64,000 nt of DNA from Minicystis rosea (GTDB taxonomy: Bacteria; Myxococcota_A; Polyangia; Polyangiales; Polyangiaceae): the NCBI GenBank assembly GCA_001931535.1, contig CP016211.1, positions 3,004,501 through 3,068,500 on the forward strand. The letters are read 5' to 3'. Within the stretch, counting starts at the first letter, position 1; every line of letters begins with the position of its first letter. The notes beneath the pieces are model-generated. The model did not search any database and was not told the origin of the DNA. It saw nothing but the letters and a program-made list of their open reading frames with translations. The translations under genes and the position numbers were made by a program. This document shows, piece after piece, positions 14,363-23,490 of this stretch.

Positions 14363-16537
14363 ATGGACTCCGTGCTGCAGCGCGTCCGCACGATCGACCG
14401 ATATGCTGCCCCGGTGCTCCTCCGATCCCACCCGCTCGACGGCGCGCTGATCTTCTTCGATCGATCGAGCGGCGCGAACGTGCTCCTCGAAGGGCCGGCC
14501 CTCGCGCGCTGCGAGCGTCGCGCGCCGCGCGTCGTGCACTTCGGGCTCACCAATCGCTGCAACCTGAGCTGCTCTTTCTGCTTCCGCGAGCGCGGGCTCT
14601 CGAGCACGTGGTCGGCGGCGGAGATCCTCGCTTGGGCGACGGAGCTCGCGGACGCGGGTGTCCTCGAGATCGCCTTCGGTCAGGGCGAGCCGCTCGTGTT
14701 CCCCGGCTTTCCGGCGCTGGTGCGCGCGATCCACGGCGCGACACCGCTCGCGGTTGGTTTCACCACCAACGGGTTGCTCCTCCGGCCCGACGTGCTCGAC
14801 GAGCTCGAGGACGCGTATGGGCAGATCCGCCTCTCGTTCTACGAGGACAACGACCCTTTCGCGCGCGCTGCCATGCTCGCGCGGCGCGGCGCGCGCTTCG
14901 GCGCCAACCTGCTGGTCACGCCGGAAAAGCTCGCGACGCTCGAGGCCACGCTCGATCGACTGATCGGTGAAGGCTGCAGTGATGTTCTCCTGCTCTCGTA
15001 CAACGGGCCTGACCCGCGGCTCCACCTCGCCCCTGCGGACGACCGCCGCCTCGCGCAGATCGTCCTCGATGCGCATGCGCGCCACGGCGATCGCCTCGCG
15101 ATCAAGCTGTCCGTGTGCTTCGGCGATCGCCTCTCGGAGGTGCCGCGCGTGGTCGCCGCGAACGATTGCGGTGCGGGTGACGAGCTCCTCGCCATCGACA
15201 GCGAAAGACGCGTGCACGCGTGCAGCTTCCACGCCGATGCGGCGCCCGTTCGATCACCGGTGGAGGCGCTCGATCGATGGCGGCATTGGCGGCGCCATCG
15301 AGCGCCAGCTCGGATCCGCGGGTGTGCGCGGCGGGATGACGATGACCACACCACGAAGATCGGCTCGCCTTCACCCCGCGTGACCACGTGGCAGGGCTGG
15401 GCGTCCAATCACAGCACGAGCTACACGCTGGTGGGGGAGATGCCGAGCGCGGCCAAAGCCTCCTCGTTCGTGGGAGAGCTCGAATCGCTCCTGCAGAAGT
15501 GCGGCGATCTCTCCGCAGACGGCCGGGGATCGAAGACCGTATGGGAGATCCTCGGAAGGCGAGGGGAGCCGGTGAGCTCCGCATGGGAGACGTCGGCGTC
15601 CACGCTCTCGAGGTGGCGCCCATCTCTGATCGCCGCGGGTGGCAGGCGCGTGGTCGTGCACGAGTCATCCATGCTGGCGAACCTCGATGTCTTCACGCAT
15701 CTCTTCCTCGCTCGCCATGGCCGCGTCCTCTGGCATGCCGCGGACGAGAAGCGCGGCTTCGATCTGGTCTTCGGTGTCGAGGCCGGCGATCGCGCGCGCG
15801 CGATCGTGCAGACGCTCGGTCTCGCGCTCCGCGAGCACGCCATGGTCGGCTCGCGCGTCTACGGCCGCGTCCCGAGCCACGACGCACCTCGAACGGCGGC
15901 GCTGCTCCGCGATCGCCCCTGGTCCCTTTGCATCGTGCCCTCCACGGCCGAGACGCTGGTCGACGCGATCGCGCACCCGATGCCGCTGCCACCGCGCAAG
16001 CGTCGGGTCGAGTGGCTGGTCCTCGAGCAAGCCCCACTGTCATCGTGGAAGCGCATGATGGCGAGGCTTTCGCCCGACGCGACAGCGGCGCTGGCCGAGA
16101 CGGGCTGGAACCGAGCCTATCGCTGGCCGAGCCGCCTCACGGCCCATTCGCTGTTCAGCGGCGTCGTGGTGCGTGTGGATGGCGCGCCGGTGCCAGCGGC
16201 GTTGGAGCACTACCTGCTCGCCAACATCATGGGGACGTTCAGCGTCGTGGATCGCGAGGAATTGCGCATCAGGCTCACGGTGGACCGGGGGAGCGAGAGC
16301 GACGAGCCACCGTTGCGCGAGGTGCTGAATCGGCAGGTCGCGAAGATCTCGAATCCGGGTTTCCGCATCGACATCGGCAGCTATCACACGGTGATCGACA
16401 TCCTGCCGCGCCACCCCGTCCCTGCGATCGCGCAGGCGCGGTCGCTGCTCCGCGCCGAGCATCGCATGTCGATCGAGCTGCTCCCCGCCTGGCCGCTGGC
16501 CGATGCCATCGCGCGCATTCAGGCCGATCTGGGGTGA
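14363..16537 (+). CDS. Radical SAM protein joined to an unrecognised ~380-residue domain
   Basis: Residues 1 to about 330 are a radical SAM enzyme: the [4Fe-4S] motif C66-N-L-S-C70-S-F-C73, the SAM-contacting GQGEP at 106-110, and a twitch/SPASM-like 'CGAGDELLAIDSERRVHACSF'. From about residue 340 the protein is a different domain opening 'TTWQGWASNHSTSYTLVGEM' and ending 'LAMA-poor' helical segments with many Trp/Arg; I do not recognise its function. A GTG at 15380 (codon 340) overlaps a TGA in another frame at 15381-15383, the exact pattern of two coupled genes. The join may therefore be a real fusion or the product of a frameshift near 15300-15370 in the radical SAM gene. Confidence 0.7.
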   Translation: MDSVLQRVRTIDRYAAPVLLRSHPLDGALIFFDRSSGANVLLEGPALARCERRAPRVVHFGLTNRCNLSCSFCFRERGLSSTWSAAEILAWATELADAGVLEIAFGQGEPLVFPGFPALVRAIHGATPLAVGFTTNGLLLRPDVLDELEDAYGQIRLSFYEDNDPFARAAMLARRGARFGANLLVTPEKLATLEATLDRLIGEGCSDVLLLSYNGPDPRLHLAPADDRRLAQIVLDAHARHGDRLAIKLSVCFGDRLSEVPRVVAANDCGAGDELLAIDSERRVHACSFHADAAPVRSPVEALDRWRHWRRHRAPARIRGCARRDDDDHTTKIGSPSPRVTTWQGWASNHSTSYTLVGEMPSAAKASSFVGELESLLQKCGDLSADGRGSKTVWEILGRRGEPVSSAWETSASTLSRWRPSLIAAGGRRVVVHESSMLANLDVFTHLFLARHGRVLWHAADEKRGFDLVFGVEAGDRARAIVQTLGLALREHAMVGSRVYGRVPSHDAPRTAALLRDRPWSLCIVPSTAETLVDAIAHPMPLPPRKRRVEWLVLEQAPLSSWKRMMARLSPDATAALAETGWNRAYRWPSRLTAHSLFSGVVVRVDGAPVPAALEHYLLANIMGTFSVVDREELRIRLTVDRGSESDEPPLREVLNRQVAKISNPGFRIDIGSYHTVIDILPRHPVPAIAQARSLLRAEHRMSIELLPAWPLADAIARIQADLG

Positions 16538-16606
16538 CCGCGCGTGGCTCGGCGTGGCGTCGAGAGCCCGCTCCCGCAGCGCCCCCAGTGTTATCCTCGC
16601 CGGCCC

Positions 16607-19330
16607 ATGCTGCGCCGTTCCCGCTCGCTGACCTTCACGCTCGGCGCTTCTCTCCTCCTCGCGCCAGCGCTCGCTTCCGCGTGGACGCCGCTTCCGGTCG
16701 CGTCCGATGCACGGGTTCGCATGCCGGGGACGCAGCCCGATGCGGGCGTCGTGATCCAGTCGCCGGCGGGGTGCTTCGATTGCCATTACGGCCTCGATCC
16801 TGCGGTCGAGCAGGGCTTCGGGTGGCGCGGATCGAACATGGCGCAGGCGGCGCGCGATCCGTTCTTCTGGGCGGCGCTCACGGTGGCTGCGCAGGACTCG
16901 ATCTATGCGTTCGGGAATCCCAACGCGGTCGATCTCTGCGAGCGCTGTCATCTGCCGTCGGGCTGGCTCGGCGGGCGTTCGGATCCTCCGAATGGGAGCG
17001 CGATGGCGGGCACCGACTTCGATGGAGTCTCCTGCGACTTCTGTCATCGCACGGTCGATCCGTTCTTCGCCGACACGTATGCAGGCACGCGTGAGACCAG
17101 CGATTTTGCCGGCTACTTCGACGAGACGAACCTCTCGAGCATGCCGGCGTCGGCCGCGGCGATGGCCACGTTCCTGGCCGATCAACAACAGGCCTCGACG
17201 CTCCATCTCTTCAACGGACAGCCGCTCTACGACGCGAGCTTTCATTTCGCGGCGGGCGCGGGCTACGACGAAAATGGTGGAGGGCAGTATTACGTGAGCG
17301 CCGACAAGGCCGCTCGAGGGCCCTTTGCCGACGGCGCGACACCGCACGAGAAGCGCTACAGTCGGTATCACAAGAGCAAATACTTCTGCGAGACGTGCCA
17401 TGACGTCTCCAATGCACCGCTCGCCAATGCGACCTTCGCGGGGACGATGCCGGGCAATGGCAGCACGGTGCTCCCCAGCGAGTCGCAGGCGGCGCATGGA
17501 TACGCGCCGCTCGAGCGCACGTTCTCGGAGTTCATGCTCTCGGACTACGGGCTTCCGGGCGGCGCGCAGGGGACGGGGGCGTTCGCGGGGACGTGGGTGA
17601 AGAGCTGCCAGGATTGCCACATGCCGGCGACGAGCGGCGCGGGGTGCAATGCGCCGGGCGTGATGCAACGGCCCGCCGGCAGCGCGGAGCACCCGAACAG
17701 CGGGCCTCCCGTGCACGACATGACGGGCGGCAATGCGCTCCTGCCGTGGCTGCTCGCGAGCACCGTGCCGGGATCGACCAACTACGACGCGACCAATGCG
17801 GCGCTCTTGGGGCAGGGTGCGCAGGTGCTCACGCTCGCGCTCGATCAAGGGATCGGGCTCGATCCGTTGGCGCTCTTGGCCGCGCGGAATCGCACGCTCG
17901 TGTCGCTCGGGCGCGCCGCGGAGATCAAGGCGCTCACGTACGATCCCGCGACGGGCGCAGCGTCGTTACGCATCGTGAACCACACGGGCCACAAGCTGCT
18001 CACGGGCTACACCGAGGGGCGGCGCATGTTCGTGAACGTGAAGCTCTATGGGGGGCAGACGCTGCTGCACGAGCTGAATCCATACGACGCTGCGGCGGGC
18101 ACGCTGCGTGGGCTCGACAAGGCGCATGCGCCGAGCAGCCCGCCGCTCGGCACCGGCGAGAGCCACCGTGATGATCTGGTGATCGAAGCGCACCCGTCGA
18201 GCACCATCACTGGCGAGGCGCAGAGCTTCCACTTCGTCCTCACCACCGGGATGGGGAAGGACAACCGCATCCCACCCAAGGGCTTCCGCATCGCGGAGGC
18301 GGCCGCGCGAGGGGCCGAGCCGGCGGCGTCCGGTGCGGTGGCACCGGGTCTGTTCACGGCCGCGGAGTACGCCGGCGGTCATCACGACGTGACCATGATG
18401 CTGCCCGCCGGCGGCGATCGCGTCGTGGTGGAGCTCGAGTATCAAGTGACGAGCCGCGAGTACGTGGAGTTCCTCCGCGACGAGATCGCGGGCTCGGGGC
18501 ACACGCTCGCGAGCCCGACGCCGTCCGGTGAAGCGAAGGCCTACGTGGCCCAGACCGATCCGTTCTTCGGCAAGCTGCGCGCGTGGGGCGACACGCTGTG
18601 GCAGCTCTGGCAGCACAACAAGGATGTGCCCGGCGCCGCGCCCATCGCGATGGCGAAGGCGACGTTCGCGATCGACACCTGTGCTGGCAAGCCCGACGGC
18701 ACGCCCTGCGACGACGGGAATGGTTGCAGCTCAAACGATTCGTGCATGAGCGGCGTCTGCACGGGCGGCCCGGCGCCGCTCTGCGACGATGGCAACGACT
18801 GCACCGACGACGCATGCGACCCGAGCCTCGGTTGCGTGCACACGTTCAACACCGCGCCCTGCGAGGACGGCGATCTCTGCACCGCGCTCGACTCCTGTGC
18901 GTTCGGCGTGTGCGTGCCCGGCGCGCTGATGGACTGCAAGGACAAGGAGTACTGCACCATCGACACGTGCGATCCCGCCGTGGGCTGCGTGCACACGTGG
19001 AGCCCCGAGCCCGCGTGCGCGATGGATGGAGGCGCGACGACGAGCAGCTCGTCCAGCAGCGCGGCGTCGAGCAGCGCGAGCGCGTCGAGCGCGTCGAGCG
19101 CGTCGAGCGCGTCGAGCACGAGCGGCAGCGGCGGCACGGGCGGCACGACGAGCAGCACGACCGGCGCGGGCGCGATCGGCGGCGCAGGCGGCACGGGCGG
19201 AGACGGCAGCACCGGCGAGAGCGGCGGATGCGGATGCGAGGTGGCCGGCGCCGGGCAGGGCAGCGGATCGCTCGCGACGGTCGCGCTGGCGCTCGCGGCC
19301 TGGCGGCGGCGACGCAAGGCGAGGGGATGA
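16607..19330 (+). CDS. Secreted five-heme cytochrome c with Cys-rich repeats and MYXO-CTERM-like tail
   Basis: The 907-residue protein starts with a Sec signal peptide (cleavage after ALASA). Five CxxCH heme sites are present: CFDCH, CERCH, CDFCH, CETCH and CQDCH. A C-terminal third carries Cys-rich 'CDDGNDCTDDACDPSLGC'-type repeats, as in many myxobacterial surface proteins. A Ser/Ala/Thr/Gly low-complexity stalk then leads to GCGC, a hydrophobic helix and WRRRRKARG, the layout of the MYXO-CTERM sorting signal. It is probably a cell-surface or outer-membrane electron-transfer protein. No partner redox genes are adjacent. Confidence 0.82.
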   Translation: MLRRSRSLTFTLGASLLLAPALASAWTPLPVASDARVRMPGTQPDAGVVIQSPAGCFDCHYGLDPAVEQGFGWRGSNMAQAARDPFFWAALTVAAQDSIYAFGNPNAVDLCERCHLPSGWLGGRSDPPNGSAMAGTDFDGVSCDFCHRTVDPFFADTYAGTRETSDFAGYFDETNLSSMPASAAAMATFLADQQQASTLHLFNGQPLYDASFHFAAGAGYDENGGGQYYVSADKAARGPFADGATPHEKRYSRYHKSKYFCETCHDVSNAPLANATFAGTMPGNGSTVLPSESQAAHGYAPLERTFSEFMLSDYGLPGGAQGTGAFAGTWVKSCQDCHMPATSGAGCNAPGVMQRPAGSAEHPNSGPPVHDMTGGNALLPWLLASTVPGSTNYDATNAALLGQGAQVLTLALDQGIGLDPLALLAARNRTLVSLGRAAEIKALTYDPATGAASLRIVNHTGHKLLTGYTEGRRMFVNVKLYGGQTLLHELNPYDAAAGTLRGLDKAHAPSSPPLGTGESHRDDLVIEAHPSSTITGEAQSFHFVLTTGMGKDNRIPPKGFRIAEAAARGAEPAASGAVAPGLFTAAEYAGGHHDVTMMLPAGGDRVVVELEYQVTSREYVEFLRDEIAGSGHTLASPTPSGEAKAYVAQTDPFFGKLRAWGDTLWQLWQHNKDVPGAAPIAMAKATFAIDTCAGKPDGTPCDDGNGCSSNDSCMSGVCTGGPAPLCDDGNDCTDDACDPSLGCVHTFNTAPCEDGDLCTALDSCAFGVCVPGALMDCKDKEYCTIDTCDPAVGCVHTWSPEPACAMDGGATTSSSSSSAASSSASASSASSASSASSTSGSGGTGGTTSSTTGAGAIGGAGGTGGDGSTGESGGCGCEVAGAGQGSGSLATVALALAAWRRRRKARG
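19081..19116 (+). repeat. Four tandem copies of a 9-bp unit
   Basis: CGCGTCGAG is repeated exactly four times and encodes the Ser-Ser-Ala low-complexity stalk of the multiheme cytochrome. Such repeats can expand or contract by slippage, always by three codons. Confidence 0.85.
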
Positions 19331-19733
19331 CGCCGCACCCTGCGGAGTGGAGGCTGCAGCCTCAGGGTGAGGGCTCGCGCCCCCACCGCCCGCGACTGCA
19401 GCATCGTCGGGCGCCTCGAACAACGATCCACGCTCGGCGACCAACAGGCGCCGGGACGCGTCCTCTCGCTCGCTGAAAGAGCGGATTTCGAGGCAGCGGG
19501 ACGCGACATCACCGTCGGCAACGATGGTCGATCTTCGTTCAGGCGGTGGGACGCATGCTCGCGATCCCGCGCGCTTTCGACGGCTTCGTGGGTGGTCTCA
19601 GGCTTGCAATGGGGCCTGCTGTCACATGGGAGGCAGAGCAACCATGGTCGCGGCCTCGGACACCACTGGGCCCACTTCGTATCCTTGCTCCGGCGTGGTC
19701 GCACGACCCGCGCTCTGCGCTGGGCTGTCGTTC
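19331..19733. other. 403-nt non-coding gap with one hairpin
   Basis: Just after the cytochrome stop, ACCCT (19337) and AGGGT (19368) enclose the perfect palindrome GAGGCTGCAGCCTC (19350-19363), a possible terminator without a U-tract. The rest has no supported gene. GGGAGG at 19629-19634 precedes an in-frame ATG at 19644, which is an alternative start for the next gene. Confidence 0.4.
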
Positions 19734-20234
19734 ATGGACGCGGCGCGCAGCGATGATCTTCGCATCGCCGATCTCGCGGGCTGGCTCCGCGGACACCTCG
19801 TCGAGCATGGGTTCATGCTCATGCCCGACAGCGTCCACGAGCCGACCGTCGGCACCGTCCCGCTCAACGACGGGGCCCCGCCGTCGTGGACCTCCACGCG
19901 CGAGCTCAGGGCCGCGCGCATCGTGGCCACGACGCGCGAACGCGTGACGGCCGCGCTGCGCGGGCTCCTCGTGCGGCCGGTGGATGATCGGTTCCTCACG
20001 GCCGCGATCTTCGCGGGTCGCGTGGCGCGGGTGACGACCGAGCACGGTACGGCGTGGCGACCGCGCTTGCAGCGCAGCGATCGCCTCAGCGACGTGGTGC
20101 TCGCGTGCTTCGCCGCCGACGCGCTCGATCACCGCAACCAGTACGACGTGGAGCTCTGCGTGTGCGACGTCTGCGGCCGCATCAGCTTCGACGAACGGCC
20201 CACGCTCCGTACCCGCTGCCTGCATCACGAGTAG
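19734..20234 (+). CDS. Conserved hypothetical protein with a C-terminal zinc-ribbon-like Cys cluster
   Basis: The likely start is the ATG at 19734 (MDAARSDDLRIADLAGWL), giving 166 residues. An in-frame ATG at 19644 has a better ribosome-binding site but adds low-complexity sequence. The body ('HGFMLMPDSVHEPTVGTVPLNDGAPPSW' in parts, 'TTRERVTAALRGL') has no known enzymatic motif. The end carries 'CVCDVCGRISF...RTRC-HH', a probable zinc knuckle. I know the pattern only from uncharacterised myxobacterial proteins. Confidence 0.55.
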   Translation: MDAARSDDLRIADLAGWLRGHLVEHGFMLMPDSVHEPTVGTVPLNDGAPPSWTSTRELRAARIVATTRERVTAALRGLLVRPVDDRFLTAAIFAGRVARVTTEHGTAWRPRLQRSDRLSDVVLACFAADALDHRNQYDVELCVCDVCGRISFDERPTLRTRCLHHE

Positions 20235-20266
20235 GCACCGCATCGACAGCCATCGACGGGGTGCGG

Positions 20267-20290
20267 CCGCGCTCGTGACGAGGAGCGCGG
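20267..20290. terminator. Hairpin between convergent genes
   Basis: CCGCGCTC (20267-20274) and GAGCGCGG (20283-20290) form a perfect 8-bp stem with an 8-nt loop, between the zinc-ribbon gene and the convergent Sel1 lipoprotein gene. There is no U-tract. Confidence 0.45.
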
Positions 20291-20376
20291 CGACGCATGA
20301 TGATCGGGCCTCTCGATCGGCGGCGCGCATCCGCCGCGACGCGCGCGGTCAGCGCCGCCCCTTCATTCATCGCGCT

Positions 20377-21021
20377 TCACTGCGGCGGCTTCTTGCCCAC
20401 CTTCTTGCACGCGGTGCCGTCGCGCAGACCGCAGGCCTTGCCGTAGATCTCCTTCGCCTTCTTCGCGTCCTTCTTCACGCCGTTCGTGCCCTTGTCGTAG
20501 GCGCGGGCGAGCTCGCCGCAGGAGTCGCGGCCGACATCCATCGAGCAGGTGGACTCCCACAGCTTGAGGCCGCCGGCGACGTCGGCGGTGGTGCCCTGAC
20601 CGTTGATCATCAAGCGCGCCTGGCCCATGCAGCACACGGGCTCCTTCTTCGACGCCTCGCAGCCCTTCTTGTACCAAGTGAGGGCCTTGCCGAAGTCCTT
20701 GGTCTGGAGCTCGTTCACGTTGCCGAACTTGGTGCAGTACGAGCCCTCGCCCTCGAGGCACTTCTTCCCCCAGTCGAGGTCTTCGCCGGCGAGGCCGGTG
20801 AGGAGCGGATCGGCCGGCGCAGCCGGTGCCGCCGCGGGCGCAGGCGCGGCCGTCGCCGCTGCCGTCGCGGGAGGCGCGGGTGCAGCAGAGGCCTCGGCGG
20901 AAGGCGCGACCGGGGTCGCCGTCTCGGTCGGCGCGACGGCCTCGGATTGAGCACCCGAACAGCCCGCGAGGGCGGCGGCGACGACGATCGCAGAGAGACG
21001 AACGAGCATGGGAAAGCGCAT
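20377..21021 (-). CDS. Predicted lipoprotein with Sel1-like repeats
   Basis: Start ATG at 21021. A second ATG at 21009 is possible. The signal peptide ends in lipobox ALAGC and is followed by a ~45-residue Ala/Pro/Thr linker. The C-terminal ~130 residues are Cys-containing Sel1-like repeats: 'KKCLEGEGSYCTKFGNV', 'ALTWYKKGCEASKKEPVCCMG', 'ELARAYDKGTNGVKKDAKK' and 'IYGKACGLRDGTACKKVG'. The Cys pairs probably staple the helix pairs as in HcpA-type proteins. Such lipoproteins act as protein-interaction scaffolds in the periplasm or outer membrane. The partner is unknown. Confidence 0.78.
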   Translation of the reverse strand: MRFPMLVRLSAIVVAAALAGCSGAQSEAVAPTETATPVAPSAEASAAPAPPATAAATAAPAPAAAPAAPADPLLTGLAGEDLDWGKKCLEGEGSYCTKFGNVNELQTKDFGKALTWYKKGCEASKKEPVCCMGQARLMINGQGTTADVAGGLKLWESTCSMDVGRDSCGELARAYDKGTNGVKKDAKKAKEIYGKACGLRDGTACKKVGKKPPQ

Positions 21022-21358
21022 GGCCGCGGCGATACCACCGGCCCCGAGAGGCGTCTCGCCCAACGCGCGGCACGACGATGCGACGATCGACGTTCGCCGA
21101 CACCGTGTGTCGCATCGCCCGGCGGAGCGAAGGTCATGGCGCCGGTCCGCGCTCGTTCGAGAACGCGCGACGAAGCAGCGGTGAGCGTGCATCCGGGACG
21201 ACGCAACCTTCGAGAAAAGGAGCTTCGGGGCGAGCTTGCCGTCGTCGCGCGCGTGCTGTAGCTCGGGTCGATCGAAGCGACCGCCGGCTCGTGAAGCCGA
21301 GGTCGCAGCGACGACCTTCGACGATGATCGGCGCCCTACTGCTTCGACGGACCGCAAC
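21022..21358. other. Divergent intergenic region
   Basis: 337 nt between the divergent Sel1 lipoprotein and RibD-type genes. I find no convincing gene, RNA or clear promoter hexamers here. Confidence 0.4.
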
Positions 21359-22201
21359 ATGAACGACCCTTCGAACGATGAATCGCCGATCCTCGCGGGC
21401 GGCGCGCTCGAGCTCCTGTTCGAGGCGAGCGATCTCCCGAAGCTCGATTTGCCGAAGCCGCTCTTCGAGGCGTACGGAGGCGGCTTGGGCTTCGCGCGGC
21501 CGTGCGTCGTCGCGAACTTCGTCAGCTCGGTCGACGGCGTGGTCGCGCTGCCCGTCGACGTCGAGTCGGGCCAGGTCGTCAGCGGTGGCAGCGACGCGGA
21601 TCACTTCGTCATGGGGTTGTTGCGCGCCTGCGCCGACGTCGTGATGGTCGGCGCGGGAACGTATCGCAAAGCCGCACGCGATCTGTTCCACGCCGAGGCC
21701 ATCTACCCGGCGGCCGCGCCGTGGTACGCGGCGCTGCGGCGCCGACTGGGGCTCCCCGAGAGGCCTCGCTTCGTGCTCGTCACGGCGTCGGGCGCCGTGG
21801 ATCCGAGCGGACCGGCGCTCGAAGGTGGCATCATCGTCACGACGACGCGGGGACAGGCGGCCCTCGGCGATCGCGTGTCGTCGCAGACGCGCATCGTCGC
21901 GCTCTCCGGGGACAGCCTGCGGCTCGCCGAGGTGCTCGCGCTGCTTCGCGCGGGAGGCGCGGGCATGGTGCTGACCGAAGGCGGTCCTTCGCTCTTCGCC
22001 GAGCTCGTTCGAGGCAGCCTCGTCGACGAGCTCTTCGTGACCACGTCACCGGCGCTCCTCGGACGCTTTGCGGACGACGGGCGCAAGTCGCTGGCGCAGG
22101 GATTCGACTTGTCGCGCACGCCGCTCACGCTCGCGAGCGTGCGCCGCCACGGATCGCACCTGTTCTCGCGCTACCGCATCGCCAAGACAGAGCCGCGTTA
22201 G
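21359..22201 (+). CDS. RibD C-terminal-domain/dihydrofolate-reductase-fold protein
   Basis: The 280-residue protein matches the stand-alone RibD reductase domain: 'PCVVANFVSSVDGVVAL' at the N-terminal strand, 'SDADHFVMGLLRACADVVMVGAGTYRK' (cofactor region), and 'GAGMVLTEGGPSLFAEL' with 'LVDELFVTTSPALLG' near the end. RibD reductases reduce the ribosyl side chain of riboflavin precursors with NADPH. Stand-alone homologues often act on other pteridine- or amine-like compounds. No rib genes are adjacent, so the reaction is open. Confidence 0.8.
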   Translation: MNDPSNDESPILAGGALELLFEASDLPKLDLPKPLFEAYGGGLGFARPCVVANFVSSVDGVVALPVDVESGQVVSGGSDADHFVMGLLRACADVVMVGAGTYRKAARDLFHAEAIYPAAAPWYAALRRRLGLPERPRFVLVTASGAVDPSGPALEGGIIVTTTRGQAALGDRVSSQTRIVALSGDSLRLAEVLALLRAGGAGMVLTEGGPSLFAELVRGSLVDELFVTTSPALLGRFADDGRKSLAQGFDLSRTPLTLASVRRHGSHLFSRYRIAKTEPR

Positions 22202-22232
22202 CCAAAGTCCGGCTGGGCGCCGCGAGGAACGC

Positions 22233-23408
22233 TCAACGCTCCACCCGCTGATCCCACGCGATGCGGTGGTCGAAGAGCCAATCGCGTGAGGCGCGCGTCG
22301 CGAGCGAGAGCACGATCGGCAGCATCCGATCGCGCACGAAGGCACCGACCGACCCCGGGATCTTGTGCGAGCTCGTGCGGGCCGCTTCCGCGACGACGCG
22401 CTCGACGCGCGCGCGCCGGTGTCGCTCGAACGCCGCGAAGGCTTCGGGCACCGGCAGATCGCGCAGGCACCGCGCGATCTCGATCGCATCCTCGATCGCG
22501 AGCGACGCACCCTGACCCGAGGTCGGTGAAGCGGCGTGCGCGGCGTCGCCGAGAATGCCGATCGCCCCGCGGCTCCAGATGGGCACGCGGGGGAGCTCGT
22601 GCTGGAGCGAGAACGTCAGCGGATGCGGCGTCGCACGCACGAGCGCCGCCGCAGGCCCGTGATCGCCCTCGAAGAGCTGCGCGAGCCACGCCGCATCGGG
22701 TGCGGCGGGATAGGGCGTGGGCGGGTTGGCAAACCACCACACGTCGCCCGAGGGGTGCACGACATAGCCGAAGAACGCGCGGCGACCGAACATCATCCGG
22801 CACGTGCCCGGCGCGAGATCGGCGCCGCGCGCGAGCCCCGCGGGGACGAAGCCGCCGACGTTCCCCATCTGCGTTTCACGTGGGGCGGGCGCTTTGGGAT
22901 CGACGATGCGGCGCACCCGCGAGTGGACGCCGTCCGCGCCGACGAGCACGTCGGCCGTGGCCTCGCTTCCATCCTCGAAGCGCGCGACCACCGTTCCGTC
23001 GGCGCGCGTCTCCGCGCTCGCGAGCCGCGTCCCGAACGAGAAGGCGATGCCCTCCTGTTGGGCCGCTTCGAGCAGCACGCGATGGAGGTCAGAGCGCTTC
23101 ACGGTCTGCGTCGGCGTTCCATCGGGCAGCGCGCTGCCGAGGGAGGCGACGCCGAGGATGCGTCCCGCGCTGTTGCAGAGCTCGATCTCCCGCGAAGGGA
23201 AGGCGACCTCGAGCACGCCGCGCTGGAGATCGAACGTGCTCAGGGCCGCGAGCCCGTTCACGGCGACCGTGAGCCAGGTGCCCGCGCCGCGTGAGGCGCC
23301 TTCGGGATAGGCCTCCACGACACGGGGCTCGAAGCCCGCACGACGAAGGGCGATGGCGAGGACAGGGCCGGCGATGCCGGCACCCACGATGAGCGCGCGT
23401 CTCTGCAT
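22233..23408 (-). CDS. FAD-dependent monooxygenase (aromatic hydroxylase type)
   Basis: The 391-residue protein shows the three class A flavoprotein hydroxylase motifs: GxGxxG in 'ALIVGAGIAGPVLAIAL', the DG motif in 'VLVGADGVHSRVRR', and the GD motif in 'IGILGDAAHAASPTSGQGAS'. Members hydroxylate aromatic or polyketide substrates or epoxidise with NAD(P)H and O2. The ATG at 23408 starts directly at the Rossmann fold. It is divergent from a LysR regulator 67 nt away, its likely activator. Confidence 0.87.
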   Translation of the reverse strand: MQRRALIVGAGIAGPVLAIALRRAGFEPRVVEAYPEGASRGAGTWLTVAVNGLAALSTFDLQRGVLEVAFPSREIELCNSAGRILGVASLGSALPDGTPTQTVKRSDLHRVLLEAAQQEGIAFSFGTRLASAETRADGTVVARFEDGSEATADVLVGADGVHSRVRRIVDPKAPAPRETQMGNVGGFVPAGLARGADLAPGTCRMMFGRRAFFGYVVHPSGDVWWFANPPTPYPAAPDAAWLAQLFEGDHGPAAALVRATPHPLTFSLQHELPRVPIWSRGAIGILGDAAHAASPTSGQGASLAIEDAIEIARCLRDLPVPEAFAAFERHRRARVERVVAEAARTSSHKIPGSVGAFVRDRMLPIVLSLATRASRDWLFDHRIAWDQRVER

Positions 23409-23453
23409 GCGCGGTGTCGTAGCGGGCGGGCGGGTGCTCGTCCGCTCATCGTT

Positions 23454-23490
23454 CGCGATGATATGTATTACGCGCATGAATATATCCGCG
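23454..23490. promoter_or_regulatory. Candidate LysR-type operator
   Basis: Imperfect inverted repeat CGCGATGATAT (23454-23464) versus ATATATCCGCG (23480-23490), in an AT-rich patch overlapping the lysR start. The position fits an autoregulated divergent LysR promoter. Binding is inferred. Confidence 0.35.

Noticed and set aside
12089..15232. A 1,047-codon minus-strand frame spanning the aldo-keto reductase, SnoaL, TetR and radical SAM genes
   Set aside because: It runs antisense to four recognisable genes and contains no protein-like features.
19081..19116. The 9-bp tandem repeat as a mobile-element or phase-variation signal
   Set aside because: The repeats are in frame inside a low-complexity stalk; slippage would change stalk length but not the reading frame.
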